A stretch of 64,000 nt of DNA from Qipengyuania gelatinilytica. GTDB lineage: Bacteria; Pseudomonadota; Alphaproteobacteria; Sphingomonadales; Sphingomonadaceae. The stretch is from contig NZ_CP081294.1 of NCBI RefSeq assembly GCF_019711315.1, positions 2,294,001 through 2,358,000 of the forward strand, written 5' to 3'. The translations under genes and the position numbers were made by a program. Under the pieces are notes generated by a model. The model had not been told where the DNA came from, did no database searches, and saw only the letters and a program-made list of their open reading frames with translations. How positions within the stretch are numbered: the first letter of the stretch is position 1; every line of letters begins with the position of its first letter. This document shows positions 45,215-53,525 of the stretch, one piece after another.

Positions 45215-46471
45215 ATGACCAAGTTGAGCGGAACCGATAATAAGTCCACGCTGTACTGCAGCTTTTGCGGGAAATCGCAGCACGAAGTGCGCAAGCTTAT
45301 TGCTGGCCCGACCGTGTTCATCTGCGACGAATGCGTGGAACTGTGCAACGACATCATTCGCGAAGAAACGAAGGCCGGTATCTCGGGCCGCAAGGACGGC
45401 GATGTGCCGACCCCTGCGGAAATCTTCGAAACGCTGAATGACTATGTGATCGGCCAGGATCGCGCCAAGCGCGTCCTCTCGGTTGCGGTGCACAACCACT
45501 ACAAGCGCCTCAAGCACGGCGGCAAGGCTGGCGACGTCGAACTCGCCAAGTCGAACATTCTGCTCGTCGGCCCGACCGGCTGCGGCAAGACGCTGCTCGC
45601 GCAGACGCTCGCGCGCACCTTCGACGTGCCCTTTACCATGGCCGACGCTACCACGCTGACCGAAGCCGGTTACGTTGGCGAAGACGTGGAGAACATCATC
45701 CTCAAGCTGCTGCAGGCTTCCGACTACAATGTCGAGAAGGCGCAGCACGGGATCGTCTACATCGACGAAATCGACAAGATCACCCGCAAGGCCGAAAACC
45801 CCTCGATCACGCGCGACGTGTCGGGCGAAGGCGTGCAGCAGGCGCTGCTCAAGCTGATGGAAGGCACCACCGCTTCCGTCCCGCCGCAGGGTGGCCGCAA
45901 GCATCCGCAGCAGGAATTCCTGCAAGTCGACACCACGAACATCCTGTTCATCTGTGGCGGCGCATTCGCGGGTCTGGAAAAGATCATTGCCGACCGCCTT
46001 CAGAAGCGTTCGATCGGCTTCGGCGCGCATGTCGCCGACCCGGATAAGCGCCGCATCGGCGAGCTGCTCGAAAAGGGCGAACCGGAAGATTTGCTCAAGT
46101 TCGGCCTGATCCCCGAATTCGTCGGTCGTCTGCCGGTTATCGCCACGCTGCGCGATCTCGACACGGACGCGCTGATCACAATTCTGACCGAACCGAAGAA
46201 CGCACTGTGCAAGCAGTACGCAAAACTGTTCGAGCTGGAAAACGTGGAGCTGACCTTCAAGCCGGACGCGCTCAAGAAGATCGCCGAGAAGGCCATCGCC
46301 CGCAAGACGGGTGCCCGCGGCCTGCGTTCGATCGTCGAAGGCATCCTGCTCGACACGATGTTCGACCTGCCCGACATGGACGGCGTCACGGAAATCGTGA
46401 TCGATGCCGATGTGGTCGAAGGCAAGAAGGACCCGATCCAGGTCCACGGTCCGAAGGAAGAAGCCGCTTAA
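45215..46471 (+). CDS. clpX: ATP-dependent Clp protease ATP-binding subunit
   Basis: 418-residue unfoldase. The N-terminal zinc finger has C15, C18, C37 and C40 ([18 protein letters not shown]); Walker A GPTGCGKT at 119-126; Walker B YIDEID; pore and sensor regions ([21 protein letters not shown]) follow. It delivers ssrA-tagged and regulatory proteins to ClpP. The start ATG 45215 follows AGCAGGAA. It has its own promoter and ends at an intrinsic terminator. Confidence 0.97.
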   Translation: MTKLSGTDNKSTLYCSFCGKSQHEVRKLIAGPTVFICDECVELCNDIIREETKAGISGRKDGDVPTPAEIFETLNDYVIGQDRAKRVLSVAVHNHYKRLKHGGKAGDVELAKSNILLVGPTGCGKTLLAQTLARTFDVPFTMADATTLTEAGYVGEDVENIILKLLQASDYNVEKAQHGIVYIDEIDKITRKAENPSITRDVSGEGVQQALLKLMEGTTASVPPQGGRKHPQQEFLQVDTTNILFICGGAFAGLEKIIADRLQKRSIGFGAHVADPDKRRIGELLEKGEPEDLLKFGLIPEFVGRLPVIATLRDLDTDALITILTEPKNALCKQYAKLFELENVELTFKPDALKKIAEKAIARKTGARGLRSIVEGILLDTMFDLPDMDGVTEIVIDADVVEGKKDPIQVHGPKEEAA

Positions 46472-46495
46472 TCAGCCTTCCTCGCAGAGTTATCC

Positions 46496-46532
46496 AAGCG
46501 CCGCGCAGTCCACCGACTTCGCGGCGCTTTTC
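46496..46532 (+). terminator. intrinsic terminator of clpX
   Basis: AAGCGCCGCG pairs perfectly with CGCGGCGCTT (10 bp) around a 14-nt loop, then TTTT. It starts 25 bp after the clpX stop. Confidence 0.85.
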
Positions 46533-46544
46533 GTTCGGGACGAC

Positions 46545-46587
46545 AAAAAAGACCCCGCCTGACCGATGGGGTGGGTCGGGCGGGGCC
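46545..46587 (-). terminator. intrinsic terminator of the fasciclin gene
   Basis: On the minus strand GGCCCCGCC pairs with GGCGGGGTC-type sequence around a long loop, followed by TTTTTT. It lies about 60 bp past the fasciclin gene stop. Confidence 0.75.
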
Positions 46588-46643
46588 AGGACCGCCGCTC
46601 TACGGATGTTGGTGACCGGAGCGACGGGGAGGGGAAGGAGACG

Positions 46644-47216
46644 TTATCCGGGAAGGAAGACGCCGTTCGTGACGTGGATCACACCGTTGGTGGTCTTCAC
46701 GTCGGCCATGGTCACCGTGCTGGTGCGGTTCACACCGTCGGTGATCACGATGTTGTTGTCGCCCGAGAAGCTGGCGGTCAGTTCCTCGCCGGCGACGGTC
46801 TCAAAGGTGTAGCTGCCACCGTTCTGCTGGATCGCTGCGGACAGCTTGGCTGCAGGCACGCGGCCGGCAACGACGTGGTATTTCAGGATGTCCTGCAGGT
46901 CGTGCTTGTTTTCCGGCAGGAGCAGCGTGTCGACGGTGCCAGCGGGCAGCGCTGCGAATGCGTCGTCGGTCGGCGCGAAGACCGTGAACGGTCCGGGCGA
47001 GGACAGCGTGTCGACGAGATCGGCGGCCCGGACCGCTGCGACCAGCGTTTCGTGCACGCCGGTGCCGACTGCGGTCTCGACGATGTTCTTCTGCGCCTGC
47101 GCCGGCTTCGACTTGTGATGATCGGCAACAGCCGGGGTGGCGGTGGCCAGTGCGAAGCTGCCCATAGCGAGGACGGAAGCGACCGCGGCGGCCTTGAGCG
47201 GATTGGAAAACGACAT
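46644..47216 (-). CDS. fasciclin (FAS1) domain secreted protein
   Basis: 190 residues with a signal peptide (SVLAMGSFALATATPAVA) and one FAS1 domain: H1 motif GPFTVFAPTDDAFAALP, YHVVAG, and H2-like NGVIHVTNGVFLPG at the end. FAS1 proteins are extracytoplasmic adhesion or sensing modules. The downstream position behind an ECF sigma/RskA-like anti-sigma pair parallels the mycobacterial SigK-RskA-MPT70/83 system. The start ATG 47216 follows GGAGTTACACA, and that ribosome-binding site is buried in a strong leader hairpin (47220-47267). Confidence 0.92.
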   Translation of the reverse strand: MSFSNPLKAAAVASVLAMGSFALATATPAVADHHKSKPAQAQKNIVETAVGTGVHETLVAAVRAADLVDTLSSPGPFTVFAPTDDAFAALPAGTVDTLLLPENKHDLQDILKYHVVAGRVPAAKLSAAIQQNGGSYTFETVAGEELTASFSGDNNIVITDGVNRTSTVTMADVKTTNGVIHVTNGVFLPG

Positions 47217-47219
47217 TGT

Positions 47220-47267
47220 GTAACTCCTTGTGTTCACAAGTCCCGTCCAACTTGTGCAGGGAGTTAC
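47220..47267 (-). promoter_or_regulatory. leader hairpin sequestering the fasciclin ribosome-binding site
   Basis: In the minus-strand RNA, GTAACTCC (47267-47260) is perfectly complementary to GGAGTTAC (47227-47220), the segment that contains the GGAG ribosome-binding site 7 nt before the ATG. An inner stem CACAAGT/ACTTGTG (7 bp, 47256-47235 region) stacks inside. A second CACAAG copy beside the ribosome-binding site offers an alternative pairing. This looks like a translational switch such as an RNA thermometer or protein-controlled leader; it is a prediction by eye. Confidence 0.5.
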
Positions 47268-47298
47268 GCAGGCCATCGCAGGCCGGATGCAAAGATTT

Positions 47299-48024
47299 TC
47301 AGATTTTCTGCAGGCGCCCTTGTGCGACGACCGGTCCGGCGGCTGCTTCGGGCGGTTTTCCGCCCAACGGCTCACGCGTGAGAAGCAGTGGAGAGCCGTC
47401 GGCCATCTTGGCCGCGACTTCGGGCGAGAGGGCGACGCGGCGCTCTTCGCCCGGGGCGATCACGCCGAGCGACATAAGCGGGCTGTCGTCCTGCGGATCG
47501 AGCCACAATTCGTGATCGTGGACGCCATCGGCGGTCAGGCCGCTGGCCGAAACGAATAGCTCCTCGCGCTCGGGCAGGTAAGTGACCGCCAGGCGCAACG
47601 CGGTGTCGCCGATGGGGATCGAGGCGGCGAGCGGTGCGGCTTCGATAGTGTCCGGGCCGACAACCGGTGCGGGCGTTTGCGAAGGTGACAGGACCAGCAG
47701 CGATATGGCTGCGACGGCTGCTGCCGCGGCAAGTCCCGTCGCCATCTTCCAGCGCTTGATGCGCGCGTTGAGTGAAATAACCTCTGCACTGTCCGACGCG
47801 CCATCGAGTTCGGAAGCGATGCGCTGCCAGACTTCTTCACGCGGGGTCTGCGGGGCAATCTCGTCGAGCAAAGCGGCAAGGCGGTCCTGCCACAAGGCGA
47901 CATCGGCTGCGAAGGTAGCGTCGGAGGCCTCGCGTGCGCGCGCAGCCAGCAGGTCTTCGCCTTCGAGCAGGCCGAGCACATATTCGGCCGCCATCACGGT
48001 GTCGGGATGCGGATCGTCTGTCAT
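47299..48024 (-). CDS. anti-sigma factor, RskA family
   Basis: 241 residues: N-terminal cytoplasmic zinc-free anti-sigma domain (AAEYVLGLLEGED, LWQDRLAALLDE), one membrane helix about 98-118 (MATGLAAAAAVAAISLLVL), and a C-terminal periplasmic RskA-type domain (APGEERRVAL, TREPLGGKPPEAAAGPVV). RskA proteins bind their ECF sigma until regulated proteolysis releases it. The ATG overlaps the sigma TGA (ATGA), so both are made together. The fasciclin gene lies 82 bp downstream. Confidence 0.9.
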   Translation of the reverse strand: MTDDPHPDTVMAAEYVLGLLEGEDLLAARAREASDATFAADVALWQDRLAALLDEIAPQTPREEVWQRIASELDGASDSAEVISLNARIKRWKMATGLAAAAAVAAISLLVLSPSQTPAPVVGPDTIEAAPLAASIPIGDTALRLAVTYLPEREELFVSASGLTADGVHDHELWLDPQDDSPLMSLGVIAPGEERRVALSPEVAAKMADGSPLLLTREPLGGKPPEAAAGPVVAQGRLQKI

Positions 48025-48590
48025 CGTCCGACCTCCAGACATGTCTTCAGTTTCATCAACCCGCGGCGCACCCAGCTCTTGATCGTGCCGAGCGGCGTAC
48101 CGGTGTTCTCGGCGATCTCGGCATAGGTGGAACCGTCGAAAAACGCCGTGCGGATCGCGTCACGCGATTTGTCGTCGAGCTTCTCGAGGCAGGTGTGGAC
48201 ACGTTCGTCACGCTCTGCATCGATCAGCATGTCTTCTGCAAGCGGTGCAGGATCGCTGATGGGCGCGGCTTCTTCTTCGGGCACGCTGCCGCCACGCACC
48301 TTGCCGACGCGCAGGCGGTCTATCGCGCGGTTGCGCGCGAAGGTGGCCAGCCAGCTGATCGGGCTCGCCCGTTCGGGGTCGTAGCGATCGGCGCGGCGCC
48401 AGAGTGTGAGGTAGACGTCCTGCAAGGCGTCCTCTGCTTCCTTTCTATCCTTCAAGATACGGAGGCAGATTCCAAAAAGTTTCGTCGAGGTCGCGCGATA
48501 GATCTCTTCCAGCGCCGCACGGTCGCCACCTGCGAGCCGGGCCATGGCCGACTTCAGCCTTTCACGGGCTTCGCTGGTGGCGCGCTTCAT
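48021..48590 (-). CDS. RNA polymerase ECF sigma factor (SigK/RskA-linked type)
   Basis: 189 residues with sigma2 (LFGICLRILKDRKEAEDALQDV, then PISWLATFARNRAIDRLR, about 35-95) and sigma4 (GSTYAEIAENTGTPLGTIKSWVRRGL, about 150-178). ATG 48590 overlaps the CDF transporter TGA (TGATG), and its own stop overlaps the anti-sigma start. It should be held by the RskA-like partner and probably activates this operon and the fasciclin gene. A TTG two codons upstream is a less likely start. Confidence 0.92.
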   Translation of the reverse strand: MKRATSEARERLKSAMARLAGGDRAALEEIYRATSTKLFGICLRILKDRKEAEDALQDVYLTLWRRADRYDPERASPISWLATFARNRAIDRLRVGKVRGGSVPEEEAAPISDPAPLAEDMLIDAERDERVHTCLEKLDDKSRDAIRTAFFDGSTYAEIAENTGTPLGTIKSWVRRGLMKLKTCLEVGR

Positions 48591-49519
48591 CAGCAACCCG
48601 TGTCGCTATGCACGCGCGATTGTTCGATCTGGATGGTGGCGTGGTTGATCCGGTGATGATGCTTCAGCTCTGTCGAAATCTCGCGGAGGAAGCCGTCGCC
48701 CGGATGCGGGCCGGGCATCACCAGATGCGCGGTGAGCGCGGTTTCGGTCGTCGACATCGGCCAGATATGGAGGTCGTGGATTTCCTTCACCCCTTCCAGG
48801 CCTGCGAGATATCCGCGCACCGCGCTTTCCGAAATACCCTTGGGCACGCCGAGCAGGCTCATGGCTACGCTATCCTTGAGCAGGCCCCAGGTTCCCCAGG
48901 CGATCACCGCGACGATCAGGATGCTGACCAGCGGATCGATCCAGAGTGCGTCCGTCATCAGGATCGCGATGCCGGCAAGGACCACGCCCACGCTGACCAG
49001 CGCGTCGGCCGCCATGTGCAGGAATGCGCCGCGGATATTGATGTCGTGCTTGCGCCCGCGAAGGAAGAGCAGGGCGGTGCCGGTATTGATCAGAATACCG
49101 ATGCCCGCGACGATGACCATGGTCATGCCTTCGACCGGCGCTGGGTCTGCCATGCGGTGGATGGTCTCGAATGCGATCGCGCCGATGGCGACCAGCAGCA
49201 GCCCTGCATTGGCGAGCGCGGCAAGGATGGTAGAGCTCTTGTAACCATAGGTAAAACGCTCGGTCGGCGGCTTCTTCGCCGCAATGCTGGCTCCCCATGC
49301 GAGCAGCAGGGCGAGGACATCGGAAAGATTGTGCCCCGCATCGGCGATCAGCGCCATCGAGCCCGAGATCCAGCCATAGGCCGCCTCGACGATGACGAAG
49401 CCGGTGTTGAGGATGATGCCGATCAGGAAGGCCTGGCCGAAGTCGGCCGGGGCATGGCTGTGCCCGGCATGGCCGTGGCCATGATCGTCAGCGTGGTCGT
49501 GGCTGTGACCCAGTCCCAA
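48590..49519 (-). CDS. CDF (CzcD/ZitB-type) divalent metal efflux transporter
   Basis: 309 residues, six membrane helices, with a His-rich N-terminus (GHSHDHADDHGHGHAGHSHA) and metal-site residues in ALIADAGHNLSDV and HMAADALVSVG. It exports zinc or related cations in exchange for protons. The start is TTG 49519, placed 9 nt after GAGGGG; a further TTG upstream lies inside that ribosome-binding site. A Zur-like dyad is 110 bp upstream. Overlap with the sigma gene suggests a metal- or envelope-stress operon. Confidence 0.9.
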   Translation of the reverse strand: MGLGHSHDHADDHGHGHAGHSHAPADFGQAFLIGIILNTGFVIVEAAYGWISGSMALIADAGHNLSDVLALLLAWGASIAAKKPPTERFTYGYKSSTILAALANAGLLLVAIGAIAFETIHRMADPAPVEGMTMVIVAGIGILINTGTALLFLRGRKHDINIRGAFLHMAADALVSVGVVLAGIAILMTDALWIDPLVSILIVAVIAWGTWGLLKDSVAMSLLGVPKGISESAVRGYLAGLEGVKEIHDLHIWPMSTTETALTAHLVMPGPHPGDGFLREISTELKHHHRINHATIQIEQSRVHSDTGC

Positions 49520-49627
49520 TCTGGCTCTCCCCTCTTCCAAAGCCGCCAGAGCGATGTGCGCGTTGCGCTCCGTTCAATCAAGGAAAATCACGTAAAAACA
49601 ATATGATACGGAATAACAAGCCTTTGA

Positions 49628-49642
49628 TGTTATAGTATTACA
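49628..49642. promoter_or_regulatory. Zur-like dyad upstream of the CDF exporter
   Basis: TGTTATA-G-TATTACA is a 7-1-7 dyad with one mismatched pair and matches the GTTATA-N-TATAAC Zur core at 11 of 12 defined positions. It sits in an A/T-rich patch about 110 bp before the CDF start. Confidence 0.4.
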
Positions 49643-49701
49643 CGACGAGTGCAAGCATTAAGCCCGTGAAACTGCACAGCTTTTGGATTGGGGCTCTTCG
49701 C

Positions 49702-50373
49702 CTATTCGTAAACGCAGGTGTCGAGACCGTCGCGGGCGACAACGCCGATCCGCGCTTCGATCGTGCGTCCGTGACCGCGCAACCAGCCTTTTGGATTGGT
49801 CACCGAACGTTCCTTGGGCAGCGGGAGGGCGGCGGCCATCTTGGCAGCCTCCAGCCTCGTCAGCGAGTTGGCGCTCTTCTGGTAATAGCGCTGTGCGCCG
49901 GCTTCGGCGCCATAGGTCCCGATGCCGGTCTCCGCGACATTGAGATAGACTTCCATGATCCGCCGCTTGCCCCAGACATTCTCGATCAGGAAGGTGAACC
50001 AGGCCTCCAGGCCCTTGCGGAAATAGCCGCCGCCCTGCCACAGGAAGACATTCTTGGCGGTCTGCTGGCTGATCGTGGAACCGCCACGGATCCGGCCGCC
50101 CTTGGCATTGCTGGCCATGGCTTTCGCAATCGCTTCGGCATCGAACCCGTCATGGCTGCAGAATTTGCCGTCCTCCGCTGCGATCACCGCGCGCACGAGA
50201 TTGCGGTCGATGTCCGACAGCGGCTCCCAGTCCTTGGTGATGCCATTGCCGTCCATCACCATGGTCGCAGTGACGGGAACGGGCACGAACTTGAATAGCG
50301 CCACCAACACGAAGCTGAGGGCGATGAACCCGATAGCGAACTTGAACAGGAAAAGTGTCACGCGGCGCAGCAT
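49702..50373 (-). CDS. mtgA: monofunctional peptidoglycan glycosyltransferase
   Basis: 223 residues with one N-terminal membrane anchor (LFKFAIGFIALSFVLVALF) and a GT51 domain: catalytic Glu in AVIAAEDGKFCSHDGFD, GGSTISQQTAKN, RKGLEAWFTFLIE, and LNVAETGIGTYG. It polymerises lipid II in the periplasm. ATG 50373 follows AAGGA by 7-8 nt; the longer frame starts at a TTG inside the rpoH terminator stem. Confidence 0.95.
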   Translation of the reverse strand: MLRRVTLFLFKFAIGFIALSFVLVALFKFVPVPVTATMVMDGNGITKDWEPLSDIDRNLVRAVIAAEDGKFCSHDGFDAEAIAKAMASNAKGGRIRGGSTISQQTAKNVFLWQGGGYFRKGLEAWFTFLIENVWGKRRIMEVYLNVAETGIGTYGAEAGAQRYYQKSANSLTRLEAAKMAAALPLPKERSVTNPKGWLRGHGRTIEARIGVVARDGLDTCVYE

Positions 50374-50389
50374 CGAGTGGTCCTTACGC

Positions 50390-50427
50390 AAAAGCGGCGC
50401 GGAAGGTCCATCCTCCCGCGCCGCTTT
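50390..50427 (-). terminator. intrinsic terminator of rpoH
   Basis: AAAGCGGCGCGG and CCGCGCCGCTTT form a perfect 12-bp stem with a 13-nt loop, ending in TTTT on the minus strand, 19 bp past the rpoH stop. Confidence 0.85.
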
Positions 50428-50445
50428 ATCTCTGGTTGTCGGCGT

Positions 50446-51351
50446 TTACGCGACGCCGGGCAGCAGCCTTTCGCCAGCAATTGCCTTCATCGCCTTCTGC
50501 AGCTTTTCAAAGGCCCGCACCTCGATCTGGCGGATGCGTTCGCGGCTGACGTTGTAGACCTGGCTCAATTCTTCGAGCGTCTGCGGGTTTTCCGTCAGGC
50601 GGCGTTCGGTGAGGATGTGCTGTTCACGCTCGTTCAAGGCGTCCATCGCCTCGAGCAGCATGTCGTGGCGCACTTCCTTTTCCTCGGCATCGGCGACGGT
50701 TTCGTCCTGCAGCGGACGATCGTCCGTCAGCCAGTCCATCCATTCGCCCGAACCTTCTTCGCCATTGCGCATCGGCACGTTGAGCGAACCGTCACCGCCC
50801 ATCATCATCCGGCGGTTCATGTTGACCACTTCCTGCTCGGGCACGCCGAGGGTGGTTGCGATCTCGTTCACATCGTCCGGATGCAGATCGGTGTCTTCAT
50901 AGGCATCGAGGTTCTTCTTCATGCGGCGCAGGTTGAAGAACAGCTTCTTCTGCGCGGCGGTCGTGCCCATCTTCACGAGGGACCACGAACGAAGGATATA
51001 TTCCTGGATCGATGCCTTGATCCACCACATGGCATAGGTGGCGAGGCGGAAGCCGCGATCGGCTTCGAATTTCTTCACGCCCTGCATCAGGCCGACATTG
51101 CCTTCGGAAATGAGGTCCGAAACGGGCAGGCCGTAGCCGCGATAGCCCATGGCGATCTTCGCCACGAGACGCAGGTGCGAGGTAACGAGCTGCGCTGCAG
51201 CTTCGCTGTCTTCGTGCTCTTCGTAACGCTTGGCGAGCATGTATTCCTGCTCCTGCGTCAGCACGGGATATTTCTTGATTTCGGAGAGATAGCGATTGAG
51301 GCTCTGCTCACCGCCGAGCGCCGGTACGCTCAAACTTCTGGTACTGCTCAC
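50446..51351 (-). CDS. rpoH: heat-shock sigma factor RpoH (sigma32)
   Basis: 301 residues from GTG 51351, where the conserved SSTRSLSVPALGGEQSLNRY begins; an upstream ATG at 51405 would add 18 unconserved residues. Region 2 includes LVTSHLRLVAKIAMGYRGYGLPVSDLISEGN-type text and the -10 melting segment FATYAMWWIK-like (here LATYAMWWIKASIQEYILRS). The RpoH box is near AAQKKLFFNLRRMK, and region 4 ends VYNVSRERIRQIEVRAFEKL. It directs heat-shock transcription. Monocistronic with a strong terminator. Confidence 0.95.
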   Translation of the reverse strand: MSSTRSLSVPALGGEQSLNRYLSEIKKYPVLTQEQEYMLAKRYEEHEDSEAAAQLVTSHLRLVAKIAMGYRGYGLPVSDLISEGNVGLMQGVKKFEADRGFRLATYAMWWIKASIQEYILRSWSLVKMGTTAAQKKLFFNLRRMKKNLDAYEDTDLHPDDVNEIATTLGVPEQEVVNMNRRMMMGGDGSLNVPMRNGEEGSGEWMDWLTDDRPLQDETVADAEEKEVRHDMLLEAMDALNEREQHILTERRLTENPQTLEELSQVYNVSRERIRQIEVRAFEKLQKAMKAIAGERLLPGVA

Positions 51352-51473
51352 TTTAACCCTGACCTTTCTTGCGTCGACCTCTTTCGCCGGACCCCTGATG
51401 GGCATCCGTTCTTTCGGGCCACGCGGTTACATATAGCGCAAGCCGCCTTAACTTGCACTGACTTTCGTCGATA

Positions 51474-52418
51474 TCAACGTGCGGTTTCGTCGATCAGTTC
51501 CCGCATGTCGGCGGGCAATTCGGCGCAGAAATCCAGGCTTTCGCCGCTGATAGGATGTATGAATCCGAGTCGTGCCGCGTGAAGCGCCTGACGCCTGAAA
51601 TCCAGTGCCTCCAGGACCGGGCGAAGGGCCTTCGGAGTGCGACCGTAAACCGGATCTCCCAATAGCGCATGGCCGATGGATGCACAGTGAACGCGTACCT
51701 GGTGCGTGCGCCCGGTTTCGAGCCGGCATTCGATCAGCGATGCATGATCGAGGCGCTTCTCGGTCTCGTAATGCGTGACGGCGTGCTTTCCGCGCGTGCT
51801 CTCGTCGGGCAGCACGGCCAATTTCCTGCGGTCCTTGTCCGACCTTCCGATCCGGCCCGAAACCGTGCCCGACGGCGGATTGGGATGGCCTGCGCAAACG
51901 GCGAGATAGCGCCGCGTTATCGAATGGTCGGCGAACTGTTTCGCCAGTCCTTCATGTGCAGCATCGCTCTTGGCGACCACCAGCAGGCCCGACGTATCCT
52001 TGTCGATCCGGTGCACGATACCCGGCCGCGCAACACCGTTGATGCCCGAGAGCCTGCCCGCACAATGGTGCAGTAGCGCATTGACCAGCGTCCCGTCCGG
52101 ATTACCGGCTGCGGGATGGACGACCATGCCCGCCGGCTTGTTGACCACCAGCAGGTGATCGTCCTCGAACACGATATCGAGCGGGATGTCCTGCGGTTCG
52201 GCCTCGAGCGGTTCGGGCGGGGGCAGCGCGATGCGGTAACTCTCGCCGCCCGAGAGCTTGGCGGAGCCGGATTTTGCCGGTTTCCCGCCGATTTCGACGG
52301 CCCCTTGCGCGATCAGCCCCTTGACCCGTTCGCGCGACAGCCCGCTTGCCTCCGCCAGCGCCTTGTCGAGGCGTCCGGCATTTTCGAGCGTTCCGGTGAG
52401 GACATCGGGCGTGGACAT
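51474..52418 (-). CDS. rluD: 23S rRNA pseudouridine synthase RluD family
   Basis: 314 residues: N-terminal S4 domain (RLDKALAEASGLSRERVKGLI, about 15-60) and pseudouridine synthase core with catalytic Asp in VHRIDKDTSGLLV near residue 145, then RYLAVCAG and GRTHQVRVHCASIGHALLGDP. The RluA/RluD class modifies 23S rRNA helix 69 positions; the exact target is inferred from similarity. It is divergent from the JAMM gene with only 16 bp between starts. Confidence 0.92.
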   Translation of the reverse strand: MSTPDVLTGTLENAGRLDKALAEASGLSRERVKGLIAQGAVEIGGKPAKSGSAKLSGGESYRIALPPPEPLEAEPQDIPLDIVFEDDHLLVVNKPAGMVVHPAAGNPDGTLVNALLHHCAGRLSGINGVARPGIVHRIDKDTSGLLVVAKSDAAHEGLAKQFADHSITRRYLAVCAGHPNPPSGTVSGRIGRSDKDRRKLAVLPDESTRGKHAVTHYETEKRLDHASLIECRLETGRTHQVRVHCASIGHALLGDPVYGRTPKALRPVLEALDFRRQALHAARLGFIHPISGESLDFCAELPADMRELIDETAR

Positions 52419-52434
52419 GCTAGGGCCATGCGCG

Positions 52435-52830
52435 ATGGCGCTCCAAGTCTCAAGCGAAGTTGTCGACCGGCTGCTGGCAGAAGCGCGCAGTGCGCACCCG
52501 CGCGAATGCTGCGGTATCCTGCTGGGCGAGGGGGATCGCATTGCCGCGATAGCGGTCGCGGATAATGTGCATCGCGCGCCCGAAACGCACTTCGAAATCG
52601 ACCCGCAGGCGCTCGTCGATGCGCATCGCGCGGCGCGTCAGGACGGGCCGCAGGTGATCGGCTATTACCACTCGCATCCGAACGGACGGGCACAGCCATC
52701 GGCCACCGATCTGGAGCTTGTCGCGGGCGACGAGGCAGTCTGGGCAATAATCGCGGCAGGTGAAGTGCGCTTTTTCCGCAGCGGGGCTGGCGGTTTTACT
52801 GCGCTTCCCTATGAAGTTCAGGACAGCTAG
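52435..52830 (+). CDS. JAMM/MPN+ metalloprotease-like protein (M67 family)
   Basis: 131 residues forming a single JAMM domain with the full motif: E24 (RECCGILLG), H79-S-H81-P (YYHSHPNG), S89 and D92 (PSATDLE). That is the zinc-protease signature of bacterial M67 proteins, several of which act on ubiquitin-like sulfur carriers; no such carrier gene is near. ATG 52435 is 16 bp from the divergent rluD start. chpT follows 35 bp downstream. The substrate is unknown. Confidence 0.88.
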   Translation: MALQVSSEVVDRLLAEARSAHPRECCGILLGEGDRIAAIAVADNVHRAPETHFEIDPQALVDAHRAARQDGPQVIGYYHSHPNGRAQPSATDLELVAGDEAVWAIIAAGEVRFFRSGAGGFTALPYEVQDS

Positions 52831-52865
52831 AAGGCTGCGCCTAAAGCGTATCTACGGGATTTTTA

Positions 52866-53525
52866 ATGAAAGACAGTGAATCGATCGACCTCGCGGCAAT
52901 GCTTTGCTCGCGCCTGTGCCATGACATGCTCAGCCCGGTCGGCGCGCTCAGCAACGGGCTCGAGTTGCTGGCGATGGAAACCGATCCCGAAATGCGCAAG
53001 AGCGTGATCGAGCTGCTCGAACAGAGCTCGAAGACCTCCACCAACAAGCTGAAGTTCTTCCGTCTCGCGTTCGGCGCTGCCGGTGGCTTCGGCGACCGCG
53101 TGGACGTGGAAGAGCCCAAGGCGCTGATCGATGCGCTGGTGGCGGACAAGGACAAGATCGAGGTAAATTGGGCGATCGAGACGGCCAATCTCGCCAAGCC
53201 CGCGGTCAAGGTCCTGCTCAACTTCGCGCAGATCGCGATCGACGCGCTGGTGCGCGGCGGTTCGCTCGACATCGGGGCCGAAGTAAGAGGCAAGAACTGC
53301 GAGATCGTGGTGCGCGCTACCGGCACGAAAATCGGCTTCGACGAGAGCATTGGCAAGGCGCTCGACGGCAGCTTGCCCAGCTCCGAACTCTCCAGCCGCA
53401 CGGCGGCAGCGCATATGATCGCCTTGCTGGCCGAACAGGCCGGCGGCGGGCTGCAATATGCCAGGACCGACGAGACACTTGTGCTCGGCGCGGTCCTGCC
53501 CGAAGCAGAAGGCCTGATCGGGTGA
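52866..53525 (+). CDS. chpT: ChpT-type histidine phosphotransferase
   Basis: 219 residues, a DHp-like helix hairpin and a degenerate ATPase-like domain. The phosphorylated His19 is in LCSRLCHDMLSPVGALSNG, the ChpT signature. ChpT shuttles phosphate from CckA to CtrA and CpdR, controlling the alphaproteobacterial cell cycle. The GTGA overlap with the amidase gene (53522-53525) shows tight coupling to a cell-wall enzyme. Confidence 0.9.
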   Translation: MKDSESIDLAAMLCSRLCHDMLSPVGALSNGLELLAMETDPEMRKSVIELLEQSSKTSTNKLKFFRLAFGAAGGFGDRVDVEEPKALIDALVADKDKIEVNWAIETANLAKPAVKVLLNFAQIAIDALVRGGSLDIGAEVRGKNCEIVVRATGTKIGFDESIGKALDGSLPSSELSSRTAAAHMIALLAEQAGGGLQYARTDETLVLGAVLPEAEGLIG

